A stretch of DNA of 37,395 bases from Betaproteobacteria bacterium (lineage in GTDB: Bacteria > Pseudomonadota > Gammaproteobacteria > Burkholderiales > Burkholderiaceae_C), in the NCBI GenBank assembly GCA_025360705.1, contig JANYBQ010000256.1, positions 1 through 37,395 of the forward strand, given 5' to 3'. Below, one piece after another: positions 24,725 to 33,551 of this stretch (position 1 is the first letter of the stretch; each line of letters starts with the position of its first letter). The position numbers and the translations under genes were made by a program. A model generated the notes under the pieces. That model was not told the origin of the DNA. It saw only the letters and a list, made by a program, of their open reading frames with translations, and ran no database searches.

Positions 24725-26221
24725 TTACTCTTGAGAGGCGGCTTCATTGGCAAACCAATGCTCGCGCGCTTTCATGATCAGGGTCTTGGCCTCGTCCTCG
24801 GACTGGCCGGTGATTTCCGTGAGCTCGTCCACGGCCAGGTCTGCCAGGTCGTCGCGGGAATGAATTCCACTGTCCGCCAGCTTGCCGATCAATTCGGCAT
24901 CCAGGCCGTCGAGCGTGCGCAGGTCCTGCGACACTTCGCCGACATTTTCTTCGTGCGCGATTTCCATCGTCAGCAACGCGTCTTTGGCGCGCGTACGCAG
25001 TTCGTTGACGGTGTCTTCGTCGAAACTTTCGATCTCCAGCATTTCCTGCAGCGGCACGTAAGCCACTTCTTCCAGACTGGTGAAACCTTCGGCGATCAGA
25101 ATGTCGGCGATTTCCTCGTCAACATCGAGTTTTTCCATGAACAGCTTGCGACTTGAATCGGTTTCGGTCGCCTGTTTCTGGGCCGACTCAGCCGCGTCCA
25201 TGATGTTGATTTTCCAGCCAGTCAGGTCGGACGCGAGGCGTACATTCTGCCCACCGCGACCGATTGCGATGGCGAGGTTTTCCTCGTCCACCACGACATC
25301 CATCGCGTGGCGTTCTTCGTCCACCACGATCGACGACACGTTGGCTGGCGCCAGCGCGCCGATCACGAACTGCGCCGGATCTTCGCTCCACAACACAATA
25401 TCAACCCGCTCGCCGGCCAGTTCGTTGGTGACGCCATTGACACGTGTACCGCGCACCCCCACGCAGGTGCCAATAGGGTCCACCCGTTTGTCATGGGACA
25501 ACACAGCGATCTTGGCGCGTGAGCCCGGGTCGCGCGCACAGGACTTGATCTCCAGCAGGCCCTGCTCGATTTCGGGTACCTCGGTGCGGAACAACTCGAT
25601 CATGAACTCGGGCGCGGACCGCGACAGGATGATGGGCGCCCCACGCAGGGTGAGGTCCACTTCCATGATCATGGCGCGCACCCGGTCGCCGGAACGCAGG
25701 TTCTCTTTGGGGATCATCTCGCCGCGGCGCAAACGTCCTTCGACGCGGCCGCTTTCGACAATGATGTCGCCTTTGTCCATGCGCTTTACCGTGCCGACAA
25801 AAATTTTGTCGCCACGCGACATGAAGTCGTTGAGCAGCATTTCGCGCTCGGCATCGCGAATTCTTTGCAGGATGACCTGTTTGGCCGCCATCGCGCCGAT
25901 GCGGCCGATCGGGACCGAATCCACGGCCTCTTCGATGTACTCATCGACCTCGATGTCGGAGATTTGTTCCAGGGCTTCGAACAGCAGGATTTCCTGATCC
26001 GGCAACTGCAGCCCCGCCTCGTCAGGCACCACGTGCCAGCGCCGGAAGGTCTCGTAATTTCCACTGTCGCGATCTACCGCAACGCGGATGTCCACATCGC
26101 CCGGATACAGCTTTTTGGTGGCCTGCGCCAGCGCTGCTTCCACCGCCGCGAACACGACATCGCGCTCCACGCTTTTCTCGCGCGAGATGGCGTCCACCAG
26201 CATCAACATTTCGCGATTCAT
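24725..26221 (-). CDS. nusA: Transcription termination/antitermination factor NusA
   Basis: 498 aa, the length of proteobacterial NusA with two C-terminal acidic repeats. N-terminal RNA polymerase-binding domain (about 1-135), S1 domain, two KH domains ([18 protein letters not shown] and [13 protein letters not shown]), then the two AR repeats ([16 protein letters not shown] and [16 protein letters not shown]). Start ATG 26221 has AGGAGA 8 nt upstream, overlapping the rimP stop. Takes part in pausing, termination and rRNA antitermination. Confidence 0.97.
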   Translation of the reverse strand: MNREMLMLVDAISREKSVERDVVFAAVEAALAQATKKLYPGDVDIRVAVDRDSGNYETFRRWHVVPDEAGLQLPDQEILLFEALEQISDIEVDEYIEEAVDSVPIGRIGAMAAKQVILQRIRDAEREMLLNDFMSRGDKIFVGTVKRMDKGDIIVESGRVEGRLRRGEMIPKENLRSGDRVRAMIMEVDLTLRGAPIILSRSAPEFMIELFRTEVPEIEQGLLEIKSCARDPGSRAKIAVLSHDKRVDPIGTCVGVRGTRVNGVTNELAGERVDIVLWSEDPAQFVIGALAPANVSSIVVDEERHAMDVVVDEENLAIAIGRGGQNVRLASDLTGWKINIMDAAESAQKQATETDSSRKLFMEKLDVDEEIADILIAEGFTSLEEVAYVPLQEMLEIESFDEDTVNELRTRAKDALLTMEIAHEENVGEVSQDLRTLDGLDAELIGKLADSGIHSRDDLADLAVDELTEITGQSEDEAKTLIMKAREHWFANEAASQE

Positions 26222-26233
26222 TCCATTACTCTC

Positions 26234-26866
26234 CTAAACACTTGCATCCAGTTCAATTCCGTCGAGATCGTCGGAACCCTTCATGCCACGCCCCTTGAAA
26301 CTAACGATAGGCGCGAGACGCGCCTCGCGTACTTCATCGAGCGAGAATCCCAGCACTTGCAGCGGTGCCGGCAGTCGCTTCTTGCTGACCTTCTGCCCCG
26401 GCTTGACCTGCGGCGCATCGCTCCAGACGATCTGCCAGTGAAGCGCCGAGCCATCCACTGTGGGGGCCCGCTCGAGCACCCCACGGAACTTCCTGCGGTT
26501 GGCGTTTACCAGGCCCCGCGCTGCCGCACCAACCGGCGCTTTCAGCGTGACGTCCACCACGGCGCCCACAAAACGCTCAAAGTCCTTCTGGTCGCGCAAG
26601 GGGCGGTCGATACCGGGCGAGGAAACCTCCAGCCGCTGATATTCCACCGCATCCACTTCCAACGCAAACTGAAGCTGCCGCGTCACCTTTTCGCAATCCT
26701 CAACGGTTACAAACCGGTCTGCGATGACCGCTGCCGCCTCTGACAGCTCCAATTTCCAGGGCAAATCGATCGTGATGCGTAACAGTCCCCCGGCCGAGCG
26801 CTCGATTTCAACGAGGTCGTAACCCAGGCCAGTTACCGTCAGTTCAACAATCTGCTGCAATGCCAC
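26234..26866 (-). CDS. rimP: Ribosome maturation factor RimP
   Basis: 210 aa from a GTG at 26866 (reading VALQQIVELTVTGLGYDLVEIE). RimP is needed for 30S maturation. Conserved marks are LRITIDL, CEKVTRQL, VSSPGIDRPL and the RFVGAVVDVTLK segment of the C-terminal SH3-like domain. A TTG at 26890 with GGTGAT upstream would add 8 residues; the GTG is preferred because relatives begin close to it. First gene of the rimP-nusA-infB run, isolated from the yej genes by a terminator. Confidence 0.92.
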   Translation of the reverse strand: MALQQIVELTVTGLGYDLVEIERSAGGLLRITIDLPWKLELSEAAAVIADRFVTVEDCEKVTRQLQFALEVDAVEYQRLEVSSPGIDRPLRDQKDFERFVGAVVDVTLKAPVGAAARGLVNANRRKFRGVLERAPTVDGSALHWQIVWSDAPQVKPGQKVSKKRLPAPLQVLGFSLDEVREARLAPIVSFKGRGMKGSDDLDGIELDASV

Positions 26867-26885
26867 CCGACTCGAATCCCCAATA

Positions 26886-26914
26886 AACAATCACCAAAAG
26901 AACAATCACTAAAA
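26886..26914. repeat. Short direct repeat before rimP
   Basis: AACAATCACCAAAA (26886-26899) and AACAATCACTAAAA (26901-26914) repeat with a 15-nt period in the 144-bp spacer upstream of rimP. They lie where a promoter-proximal protein site would be expected. No clear -35/-10 pair could be assigned. Confidence 0.5.
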
Positions 26915-26931
26915 ACCAAATCCGTTCGCCC

Positions 26932-26963
26932 AAAAAAAACGGGCGGTAGAAACCCGCCCGTTT
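26932..26963 (-). terminator. Intrinsic terminator of the yejABEF operon
   Basis: Read on the minus strand: a 10-bp perfect stem (AAACGGGCGG with CCGCCCGTTT), a 7-nt loop, and eight T directly after. It stands 48-79 nt after the yejF stop and ahead of rimP, so it separates the two minus-strand operons. On the plus strand the stem is followed by only three T. Confidence 0.9.
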
Positions 26964-27010
26964 GGTCGTGAAGCCATATTCTAACGCAAAATCGTTACAA
27001 GTGGCTTGAT

Positions 27011-28642
27011 TTACATAGTCAGGTCCACCGGTGAGGCGCCTGCTGCGACCAGCTTGCGCGTATACGGGTGCGCGGGTAAATCCAGCACCTGTCCCACTCC
27101 ACCCGCCTCGACGATTTCGCCGTCTTTCATCACAACCACGTCGTGTGCCATGGCCCGTATAACGTCCACGTCGTGGGTTATCAGCAGATAGCTCAGTCCG
27201 CGTTCGCGTTGCAAGCGCTGCAACAATTCGAGCACCTGTTTCTGGATGGTGACATCGAGCGCGCTGGTTGGCTCGTCCAGAACCAGCAGTTGCGGCTGAA
27301 CGATGAGAGCGCGGGCTATCGCGATACGCTGGCGCTGCCCGCCCGAGAACTCATGCGGATAACGGCTTAGCAAGTGGGTGAACTGAGTATCGTCCAGTCC
27401 CACCTCCGCCAATGCCTGCAAAACTCGCTGCTGGCGCCCCGGCCCGTCCATAACGGTCTCATGCACGCGCAGGCCTTCGCCGACAATTTCCTCGACCGTC
27501 ATACGCGGTGAAAGTGACGAAAACGGATCTTGAAATACCACCTGTACGTTGCGTCGCAAGCCTTTGTCGGCGGCCGTGCCCTCATGCCAGTGTCGGCCCG
27601 ACACCCGCAAATCACCGCTAAACGCCTGCAGCCCCAGCACTGCCAGCGCCAATGTGGATTTGCCCGAGCCGGACTCGCCGATAACTCCGAGCGTATGTCC
27701 CGCCGCAATGGCAAATGACGCCTTGTGTACAGCGACAAAAGCGCCTTTGCTGAACCAGCCGCGGATGCCTGGTTTGGATACCGGATAAGTCACGCTCAAC
27801 GCGTTGGCTTGCATCGGAAGTGCCGCGCCTGTCGCGACCTCCGACTCGGGGCGCACTTCAATCACATTACGCACCGGCTTGCTGTCAATCAGCTTGCGCG
27901 TGTAAGCGTGTTGGGGCTTGGCAAACACCTCGATCACCGAGCCTTGTTCCACAATTCGTCCGCTTTCCATGACCGCGACACGATCCGCGAATTTGCGGAC
28001 CAGGTTCAAGTCGTGCGTGATCATCAAGACGGCCATTCCATACTCGCGCTGGAGCCCGGATAACAAATCGAGAATTTGCGCTCGCACCGTCACATCGAGT
28101 GCAGTTGTCGGTTCATCGGCCAGCAGCAGTTTGGGTTTACACGCAAGCGCCATTGCAATCATCGCGCGTTGGCGCTGTCCGCCCGACAACTGGTGTGGAA
28201 ACGAGCCCGCGCGCCGCTCGGGCTCGGCAATGCCGGTGCTGGCCAGCAATGCCGCCGCCGCGGGGCCGCACTGCGCCTTGCTGAGGCCTTGCTTGAGTTG
28301 CAATACTTCGGCGATTTGCTCACCCACGGTAAACAGCGGGTTCAGCGCCGTCATGGGTTCCTGGAAAATCATCGCGATTTCCTGCCCTCGAATCGCGCGC
28401 AGTCGCTGCTCGGGCATTGCCAACAGGTCCACCGTGCCGCCGGTCCGCGCAAACAGCGCCGTGCCGCTGCAGTGCGCATTGGTCGCCAGCCTCAGCAAGC
28501 TCAGGGCGGTAACCGTCTTGCCCGATCCGGACTCGCCCACCAGGGCCAGCTTCTCGCCCGCGGCAATTGAAAAGTCTACGCCCCTGACCACGTCCTTGCC
28601 GCTGAATGCAACCCGCAAGTCCTTGACGTCCAGCAGTGTCAT
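27011..28642 (-). CDS. yejF: Peptide/microcin C-type ABC transporter, double ATPase YejF
   Basis: 543 aa carrying two OppD/OppF-like ATPase domains in one chain. First Walker A GESGSGKT (about 36-43) with LSGGQRQRAMIAMAL, second GESGSGKS near residue 330 with FSGGQRQRIAIARAL; both Walker B motifs (LLADEPTTALD and LVLDEPTSALD) are intact. Each half has the oligopeptide C-terminal extension. The double ATPase plus neighbours YejA, B and E identify the YejABEF system, which in E. coli takes up microcin C and other peptides. ATG 28642; the G-run of a dispersed repeat sits where the ribosome-binding site would be. Confidence 0.94.
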   Translation of the reverse strand: MTLLDVKDLRVAFSGKDVVRGVDFSIAAGEKLALVGESGSGKTVTALSLLRLATNAHCSGTALFARTGGTVDLLAMPEQRLRAIRGQEIAMIFQEPMTALNPLFTVGEQIAEVLQLKQGLSKAQCGPAAAALLASTGIAEPERRAGSFPHQLSGGQRQRAMIAMALACKPKLLLADEPTTALDVTVRAQILDLLSGLQREYGMAVLMITHDLNLVRKFADRVAVMESGRIVEQGSVIEVFAKPQHAYTRKLIDSKPVRNVIEVRPESEVATGAALPMQANALSVTYPVSKPGIRGWFSKGAFVAVHKASFAIAAGHTLGVIGESGSGKSTLALAVLGLQAFSGDLRVSGRHWHEGTAADKGLRRNVQVVFQDPFSSLSPRMTVEEIVGEGLRVHETVMDGPGRQQRVLQALAEVGLDDTQFTHLLSRYPHEFSGGQRQRIAIARALIVQPQLLVLDEPTSALDVTIQKQVLELLQRLQRERGLSYLLITHDVDVIRAMAHDVVVMKDGEIVEAGGVGQVLDLPAHPYTRKLVAAGASPVDLTM

Positions 28643-28647
28643 GTTGT

Positions 28648-28718
28648 GCCCCCACGCTTGTCACTTCGTGTACTGCGCTGCTCCCAAAATGGGGCCTTCG
28701 CGCCTGTGGGCGGCCGGG
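28648..28718 (-). repeat. Dispersed intergenic repeat, third copy (reverse orientation)
   Basis: The 82-bp yejE-yejF spacer is filled by a diverged copy of the units at 9936-10096. Read on the minus strand it has CGGCCGCCCA, then GGGAGCAGCGCAGTACACG, and ends AAGTGACAAGCGTGGGGGC just 5 nt before the yejF ATG. The end core is almost identical to the tandem copies; the middle is diverged. Confidence 0.75.
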
Positions 28719-28724
28719 CGGTGC

Positions 28725-29789
28725 TCATGGCGCGGCCTTGGATGCCGGAACAGGGTCCAGATCCGCCTTGCGCGGATCCAGCGCGTCACGCAATGCGTCA
28801 CCCATAAAAGTGAGCAGCAAAAGGGTGATGACAAGCACCGCGAAAGTAGACAGGGATATCCACCACGCGTCGATATTGTTCTTGCCCTGCGACAGCAATT
28901 CGCCCAGCGACGGTGTACCGGGTGGAACACCCAGGCCCAGGAAGTCGAGAGAGGTCAGCGCCAGAATCGCGCCACTCATGCGAAATGGCAGAAAGGTGAC
29001 CACCGGGGTCAGGCTATTGGGCAACACGTGGCGCACGATGATCTGCCAGTTGCCGACGCCCAGCGCCCGGGCTGCACGTACATAGTCCATCTGGCGATTG
29101 CGCAGGAATTCCGCCCGCACATAGTCCGACAGTCCCATCCAGCCAAACAAGGTCAGCAAGACCAGCAATAACGAAATACTTGGCGCAAAAATCGCGCTGA
29201 AAATAATCAGCAAATAAAGCTCCGGCATCGAGCCCCATATCTCGATGAAACGTTGAAACGCAAGATCGGTCTTGCCCCCGAAAAAGCCTTGTAAAGCACC
29301 CGCTACAACACCCAGGAACACACCGGTCACGGTCAACGCCAGCGCGAACAACACGCTGACTCGAAAGCCGTAGATCAATTGGGCCAGCAAGTCGCGTCCG
29401 CGGTCGTCGGTACCCAGCAGGTTGGCGCGTGTGGGGCCGGACGGGTTGGGTGCGGCCGCAAAATAGTTCAGCGTCCTGGAGCCGTAGGGATTGGGCGCAA
29501 AAATCGCCCAGTTGCCGTCACCTGAAAGCCGCTCGCGAATGAACGGGTCGAGGTAGTCGGTGTTGGTGTCGAAGTCGCCGCCGAAGGTTTTTTCCGGATA
29601 GTCCTTGAATATCGGGAAGTAGGTTTGCCCCTCGTAACGAACCACCAGCGGGCGGTCGTTGGAAATAACTTCGGCGAACAGGCTGAGCATCACCAGCGCG
29701 CAAAACGCTAACAAGCTCCAGTACCCCAGGCGGTTACGCCTGAAGCGCATCCACGCTCTTCGTGTGGGGGACAAGCCCGCAATCGCCAT
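28725..29789 (-). CDS. yejE: ABC transporter permease YejE
   Basis: 354 aa from ATG 29789, which overlaps the yejB stop by 1 nt (TGATG). OppC-type permease: N-terminal RRAWMRFRRNRLGYWSLLAF, first membrane helix, a long periplasmic insert (about 50-140) typical of YejE, then the five-helix core. The ATPase-contact loop appears as RAARALGVGNWQIIVRHVLPN. The C-terminus ends in LRDALDPR plus a short tail. Works with YejB as the membrane channel. Confidence 0.94.
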   Translation of the reverse strand: MAIAGLSPTRRAWMRFRRNRLGYWSLLAFCALVMLSLFAEVISNDRPLVVRYEGQTYFPIFKDYPEKTFGGDFDTNTDYLDPFIRERLSGDGNWAIFAPNPYGSRTLNYFAAAPNPSGPTRANLLGTDDRGRDLLAQLIYGFRVSVLFALALTVTGVFLGVVAGALQGFFGGKTDLAFQRFIEIWGSMPELYLLIIFSAIFAPSISLLLVLLTLFGWMGLSDYVRAEFLRNRQMDYVRAARALGVGNWQIIVRHVLPNSLTPVVTFLPFRMSGAILALTSLDFLGLGVPPGTPSLGELLSQGKNNIDAWWISLSTFAVLVITLLLLTFMGDALRDALDPRKADLDPVPASKAAP

Positions 29790-30817
29790 CAGTCGAACTT
29801 GACCCGTGGGTCGACCCACACGTAGCACAAGTCGGAGATCAGTTTTGTGACCAAGCCGATCAGCGTAAACAGGTACAAGGTTCCCAGTACTACCGGATAG
29901 TCGCGACGGATCACGCTCTCATAACTCAGCAGCCCCAGCCCATCGAGCGAAAACAGCGTTTCGATCAACAGCGCGCCGGTAAAAAATGCGCCGATAAAAG
30001 CCGCCGGAAAACCCGTGATGATGGGGATCAGCGCATTGCGGAAAACGTGTTTCCACAACACCTGCCTCTCACCCAGTCCCTTGGCGCGCGCAGTCACCAC
30101 ATACTGCTTGCGAATTTCCTCCAGAAACGCGTTTTTGGTCAACATGGCGGTGACCGCGAAACTGCCCAGGACCATGGCCGTTATCGGCATCGCGATATGC
30201 CACAGGTAGTCCACTATTCGCGCGCCCCAGGTCATTTGCTCCCAGTTGCTCGACGTAAGGCCACGCAACGGAAACCATTGCAACTGGCCGCCAAATATCA
30301 CCAGCAATGCCACCCCCAGTACGAAACCTGGAACCGCGTAACCCAGCAGCACCAATAAAGTGGTCACAAAATCGAAACGCGAGCCGGCGCGTACCGCCTT
30401 GGCCACGCCAAGGGGCACCGCGATCAGGTAGCTGATAAAAAACGTCCAGAGCCCCAAGCTGATCGACACTGGCAGCTTTTCAAAGATCAGCTGTCCAACA
30501 TCCTTGTTCTGGAAAAAGCTGCGGCCCAGATCGAAGCGCGCGAACTGGCCAACCATCTTTGCAAAACGTTCCGGAGCGGGTTTGTCGAACCCGTACAGCG
30601 CCTTGATCTCCGCTATGCGTTTCGGGTCCACGCCCTGGGAGCCGCGATAACTCATCCCCCCGCCCTCGGTACCCTGCCCGGCGCCGGCACGGGCTTCGGC
30701 CAAGTACTGCTCCACCGGACCGCCCGGCACGAATTGGATGATGGCAAAGGTGATCAGCAGCACTCCCAACAATGTGGGCGCCATCAATAACAAGCGCTTG
30801 AGGACATATGACAACAT
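29789..30817 (-). CDS. yejB: ABC transporter permease YejB
   Basis: 342 aa. OppB-type permease: starts MLSYVLKRLLLMAPTLLGV, with IIQFVPGGPVEQ and, as usual in YejB, a Gly-rich periplasmic insert at about 45-60. The ATPase-contact loop is VTARAKGLGERQVLWKHVFRN and the C-terminus YVWVDPRVKFD is typical. Starts 3 nt after the yejA stop and is coupled to yejE. Confidence 0.94.
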   Translation of the reverse strand: MLSYVLKRLLLMAPTLLGVLLITFAIIQFVPGGPVEQYLAEARAGAGQGTEGGGMSYRGSQGVDPKRIAEIKALYGFDKPAPERFAKMVGQFARFDLGRSFFQNKDVGQLIFEKLPVSISLGLWTFFISYLIAVPLGVAKAVRAGSRFDFVTTLLVLLGYAVPGFVLGVALLVIFGGQLQWFPLRGLTSSNWEQMTWGARIVDYLWHIAMPITAMVLGSFAVTAMLTKNAFLEEIRKQYVVTARAKGLGERQVLWKHVFRNALIPIITGFPAAFIGAFFTGALLIETLFSLDGLGLLSYESVIRRDYPVVLGTLYLFTLIGLVTKLISDLCYVWVDPRVKFD

Positions 30818-30820
30818 GGC

Positions 30821-32614
30821 TTATTTCACCCACCAGGTAGCGATGGCCCAGGTTTCGGCCTGCGCATAGAAGGGCATCGCCGCCGGTTTGCCCAGGCGCG
30901 CCGTGTAGGCCATGCGGTAGGTGGCGTTGGTCCACTGCGGAATCAGGTAGTGGCTGTGCGCGATCACGCGCTCCAGCGCATGGCAGGCAGGCAGCAGTTC
31001 TGCCTTGGTCTTTGCGGCAGTCATCTTTGCGATCAACGCATCCACCGCCGGGCTACGAACTCCGGCCAGGTTGCTCGAACTTTCGATGCCGGCGGCCTTG
31101 CTGCCAAACAGGTCGGCGTATTCCTGGCCTGGGTTATTGGTGCCCGGAAAGTTGATCGAGACGATCTCGAATTCAAATTTATCCAGGCGCTGCTGGTACA
31201 AGGCGAAATCCACCGAGCGAAAATCCAGCTTGATGCCAAGTTTTTCAAGCGCGCGTATCCAGGGGGCCACGGTCCGTTCTCCTCCCTCGCGGCTATCGAG
31301 GTATTCCAGCACCATAGGTTCGCCGGTGGCGTTACGCAAAACACCGCCCCGCACCTCCCAGCCGGCGTCTTTTAGCAGCACCAGCGCGCGGCGCAAGTTG
31401 GCGCGCAACGAGGAGTCGCCATCGGTGCGTGGCGGGGTCGTCATCGGTCCAAACGCAGCGGCGGGAAGGTCCTTTCGCCAGGGCTCCATCAGGGCCAGTT
31501 CCTCCGGGCTTGGCACGCCATGGGTTTCGCAATCGGTGTTGCCAAAGAGCCCGTTAACGCGCTGGTACGAGTTGTAGAACAACTGCCGGTTCATCCATTC
31601 GTAATCCATCGCCAGACCAAGCGCTTCGCGTACCCGCGCGTCCTTGAGCTTTTCATTGCGCGTGTTGAGCACATAACTCTGAAAACCCGAAGGCATATGG
31701 TGCTTGAACGAACCCTTGATCAACTCACCGGACTCGAACCGTTTGCCGTTAACCCGGCGCGCCCAGTCTCCGGCGGAATACACCTGCATAAGGTCGTACT
31801 CGCCGGCTTTGAAAGCTTCCAGCCGCGCAGTGCCATCTTTGTAGATCTTGACCGTGATGCGTTCAAAGTTATCGGTGCCGCGTTTAACGTTCAGGTCCCT
31901 GGCCCAATAGCCAGGATCGCGCACGAAGGTGATGTCCTTGCCAAAAACGACCGGACCTATTTTGTAGCGCCCGCTGGCAATCGGTATATCCGTCACCACC
32001 TGATCGAACGGTTTGGCTTTTCCGTTCACCATGCCCCATGCGCGGCTGAAGATCGGCAGCCCCCCCACGGTTAGGGGAAGTTCACGATTGGGCTTCTTGA
32101 AGCGGTAGCGGACTGTACGTTCGTCGAGTATGTCGATGCCGGCCACGTCTTCCAGCTGTGTCTTGTAGCCCGGCGATGTGTAGGGGCCCATCAAAGTGTC
32201 ATAACTGTATTTGACGTCGGCCGCCAGCACCGGGTCGCCGTTGTGAAACCGCGCCTGTGGACGCAGGCGAAATATTGCCGACAGGCCATCGGCGGCGACC
32301 TCCACGTCGCTGGCCAGCAAGCCGTAGCCGGATGCGGTCTCGTCCAGCGAGCCCACCAGCAAGGTATCGAACATCAGGTTGGAAAGATAGGCCGGCGCGC
32401 TGCCCTTGATCGTGAACGGGTTGTACTTGTCGAAGGTCGACACACGCTGATTGCTGACCAGCTGCAACTCGCCGCCTTGTGGCGCGGCCACATTTACGTA
32501 ATCGAAGTGGTCGAAGTTGGCCGGATATTTAAGCTCGCCCCATAAAGCGTAACCGTGCGCAGCCCAGGCCGGCAACGCAATGGCGAACAACAGCGAGAGC
32601 ATCAAACCGCGCAT
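30821..32614 (-). CDS. yejA: Extracellular solute-binding protein YejA (peptide/microcin C type, SBP family 5)
   Basis: 597 aa from ATG 32614 with a signal peptide (about 1-19, MRGLMLSLLFAIALPAWA). SBP family 5 binding protein for the YejBEF importer. Typical pieces: the GELKYPANFDHFDYVN segment, FHNGDPVLAADVKYSYDTL, VRYRFKKPNRELPL and the IPQWTN segment near the C-terminus. The frame is open 38 codons upstream, through the spacer and into fabI, but that part is not signal-peptide-like. Divergent from fabI, with only 37 bp between the starts. YejA gives specificity; the physiological peptide is not known. Confidence 0.93.
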   Translation of the reverse strand: MRGLMLSLLFAIALPAWAAHGYALWGELKYPANFDHFDYVNVAAPQGGELQLVSNQRVSTFDKYNPFTIKGSAPAYLSNLMFDTLLVGSLDETASGYGLLASDVEVAADGLSAIFRLRPQARFHNGDPVLAADVKYSYDTLMGPYTSPGYKTQLEDVAGIDILDERTVRYRFKKPNRELPLTVGGLPIFSRAWGMVNGKAKPFDQVVTDIPIASGRYKIGPVVFGKDITFVRDPGYWARDLNVKRGTDNFERITVKIYKDGTARLEAFKAGEYDLMQVYSAGDWARRVNGKRFESGELIKGSFKHHMPSGFQSYVLNTRNEKLKDARVREALGLAMDYEWMNRQLFYNSYQRVNGLFGNTDCETHGVPSPEELALMEPWRKDLPAAAFGPMTTPPRTDGDSSLRANLRRALVLLKDAGWEVRGGVLRNATGEPMVLEYLDSREGGERTVAPWIRALEKLGIKLDFRSVDFALYQQRLDKFEFEIVSINFPGTNNPGQEYADLFGSKAAGIESSSNLAGVRSPAVDALIAKMTAAKTKAELLPACHALERVIAHSHYLIPQWTNATYRMAYTARLGKPAAMPFYAQAETWAIATWWVK

Positions 32615-32651
32615 GCGACAATTCTGCCGGATTCTTATCGGAGACGAATAA

Positions 32652-33446
32652 ATGGGTTTTCTTGCTGGCAAAAAGTTGTTGATCACCGGTGTATTGAGCA
32701 ATCGTTCCATCGCATATGGCATCGCCAAAGCCTGCCATGCGCAGGGTGCGGAACTGGCTTTCAGTTATGTCGGCGAACGCTTCAAGGACCGCATCACCGA
32801 ATTTGCCGCCGGGTTTGGCTCCACGCTGATTTTCGATTGCGACGTTGGTGACGACGCACAGATCGCCAAGCTGTTTTCCGACCTGTCGCAAACCTGGCCG
32901 ATCCTGGACGGCTTTGTGCATGCCATCGGCTTTGCGCCCCGCGAGGCAATTGCCGGCAATTTTCTGGACGGGCTGACGCGCGAGAACTATCGCATCGCGC
33001 ATGAAATCAGCGCCTACAGTTTTCCGGCCATGGCCAAGGCCGCCCTGCCCTACCTGAGCGCGAAATCCGCATTGCTGACTCTGACCTATGTCGGCTCAGA
33101 ACGTATCGTCCCGAACTACAACACCATGGGCCTGGCCAAGGCGTCGCTCGAAGCGTCGGTGCGGTATCTGGCCGAGGCCGTGGGTGCGCGCGGTATCCGC
33201 GTCAACGGCATTAGCGCCGGGCCGATCAAGACGCTGGCCGCAAGCGGCATCAAGGACTTCGGCAAACTTCTGGCCGTGGTGGCCGCAGCGGCGCCGATAC
33301 GGCGCAATGTGACACTGGAAGACGTCGGCAACGTCGCCGCATTCCTGCTCAGCGACCTGGCTGGCGGCGTTACGGCCGAGATTACCTATGTGGACGGGGG
33401 GTTCAGCAAGGTGGCCATCGCCGGCATGGCGTCATCGGGCGGCTGA
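32652..33446 (+). CDS. fabI: Enoyl-[acyl-carrier-protein] reductase (NADH), FabI
   Basis: 264 aa. Last reductive step of each fatty-acid elongation round. The atypical short-chain reductase marks are in place: [15 protein letters not shown] cofactor loop, Tyr146 and Tyr156 with Lys163 (Y-x6-K), plus Gly93, Met159 and neighbouring residues that form the triclosan pocket in E. coli, at the same numbering. GGAG stands 9-10 nt before the ATG. Its 5' end faces yejA with 37 bp between the starts, so one gene's promoter must lie partly inside the other gene or its leader. Confidence 0.96.
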   Translation: MGFLAGKKLLITGVLSNRSIAYGIAKACHAQGAELAFSYVGERFKDRITEFAAGFGSTLIFDCDVGDDAQIAKLFSDLSQTWPILDGFVHAIGFAPREAIAGNFLDGLTRENYRIAHEISAYSFPAMAKAALPYLSAKSALLTLTYVGSERIVPNYNTMGLAKASLEASVRYLAEAVGARGIRVNGISAGPIKTLAASGIKDFGKLLAVVAAAAPIRRNVTLEDVGNVAAFLLSDLAGGVTAEITYVDGGFSKVAIAGMASSGG

Positions 33447-33551
33447 ATCCCGGCGTTCGCCTCGCCCACTACGGGCGCGCATCTCCCGTGATCAGGGCCG
33501 GGAGTCCCTGTTTGGCGAAATCTTCCTGTTGTTCAAAAATCGCAAGTGCGC

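Noticed and set aside
33447-33551. Possible bidirectional terminator between the convergent fabI and decarboxylase genes
   Set aside because: Only a 6-bp CTCCCG/CGGGAG dyad is visible and there is no T-tract on either side.
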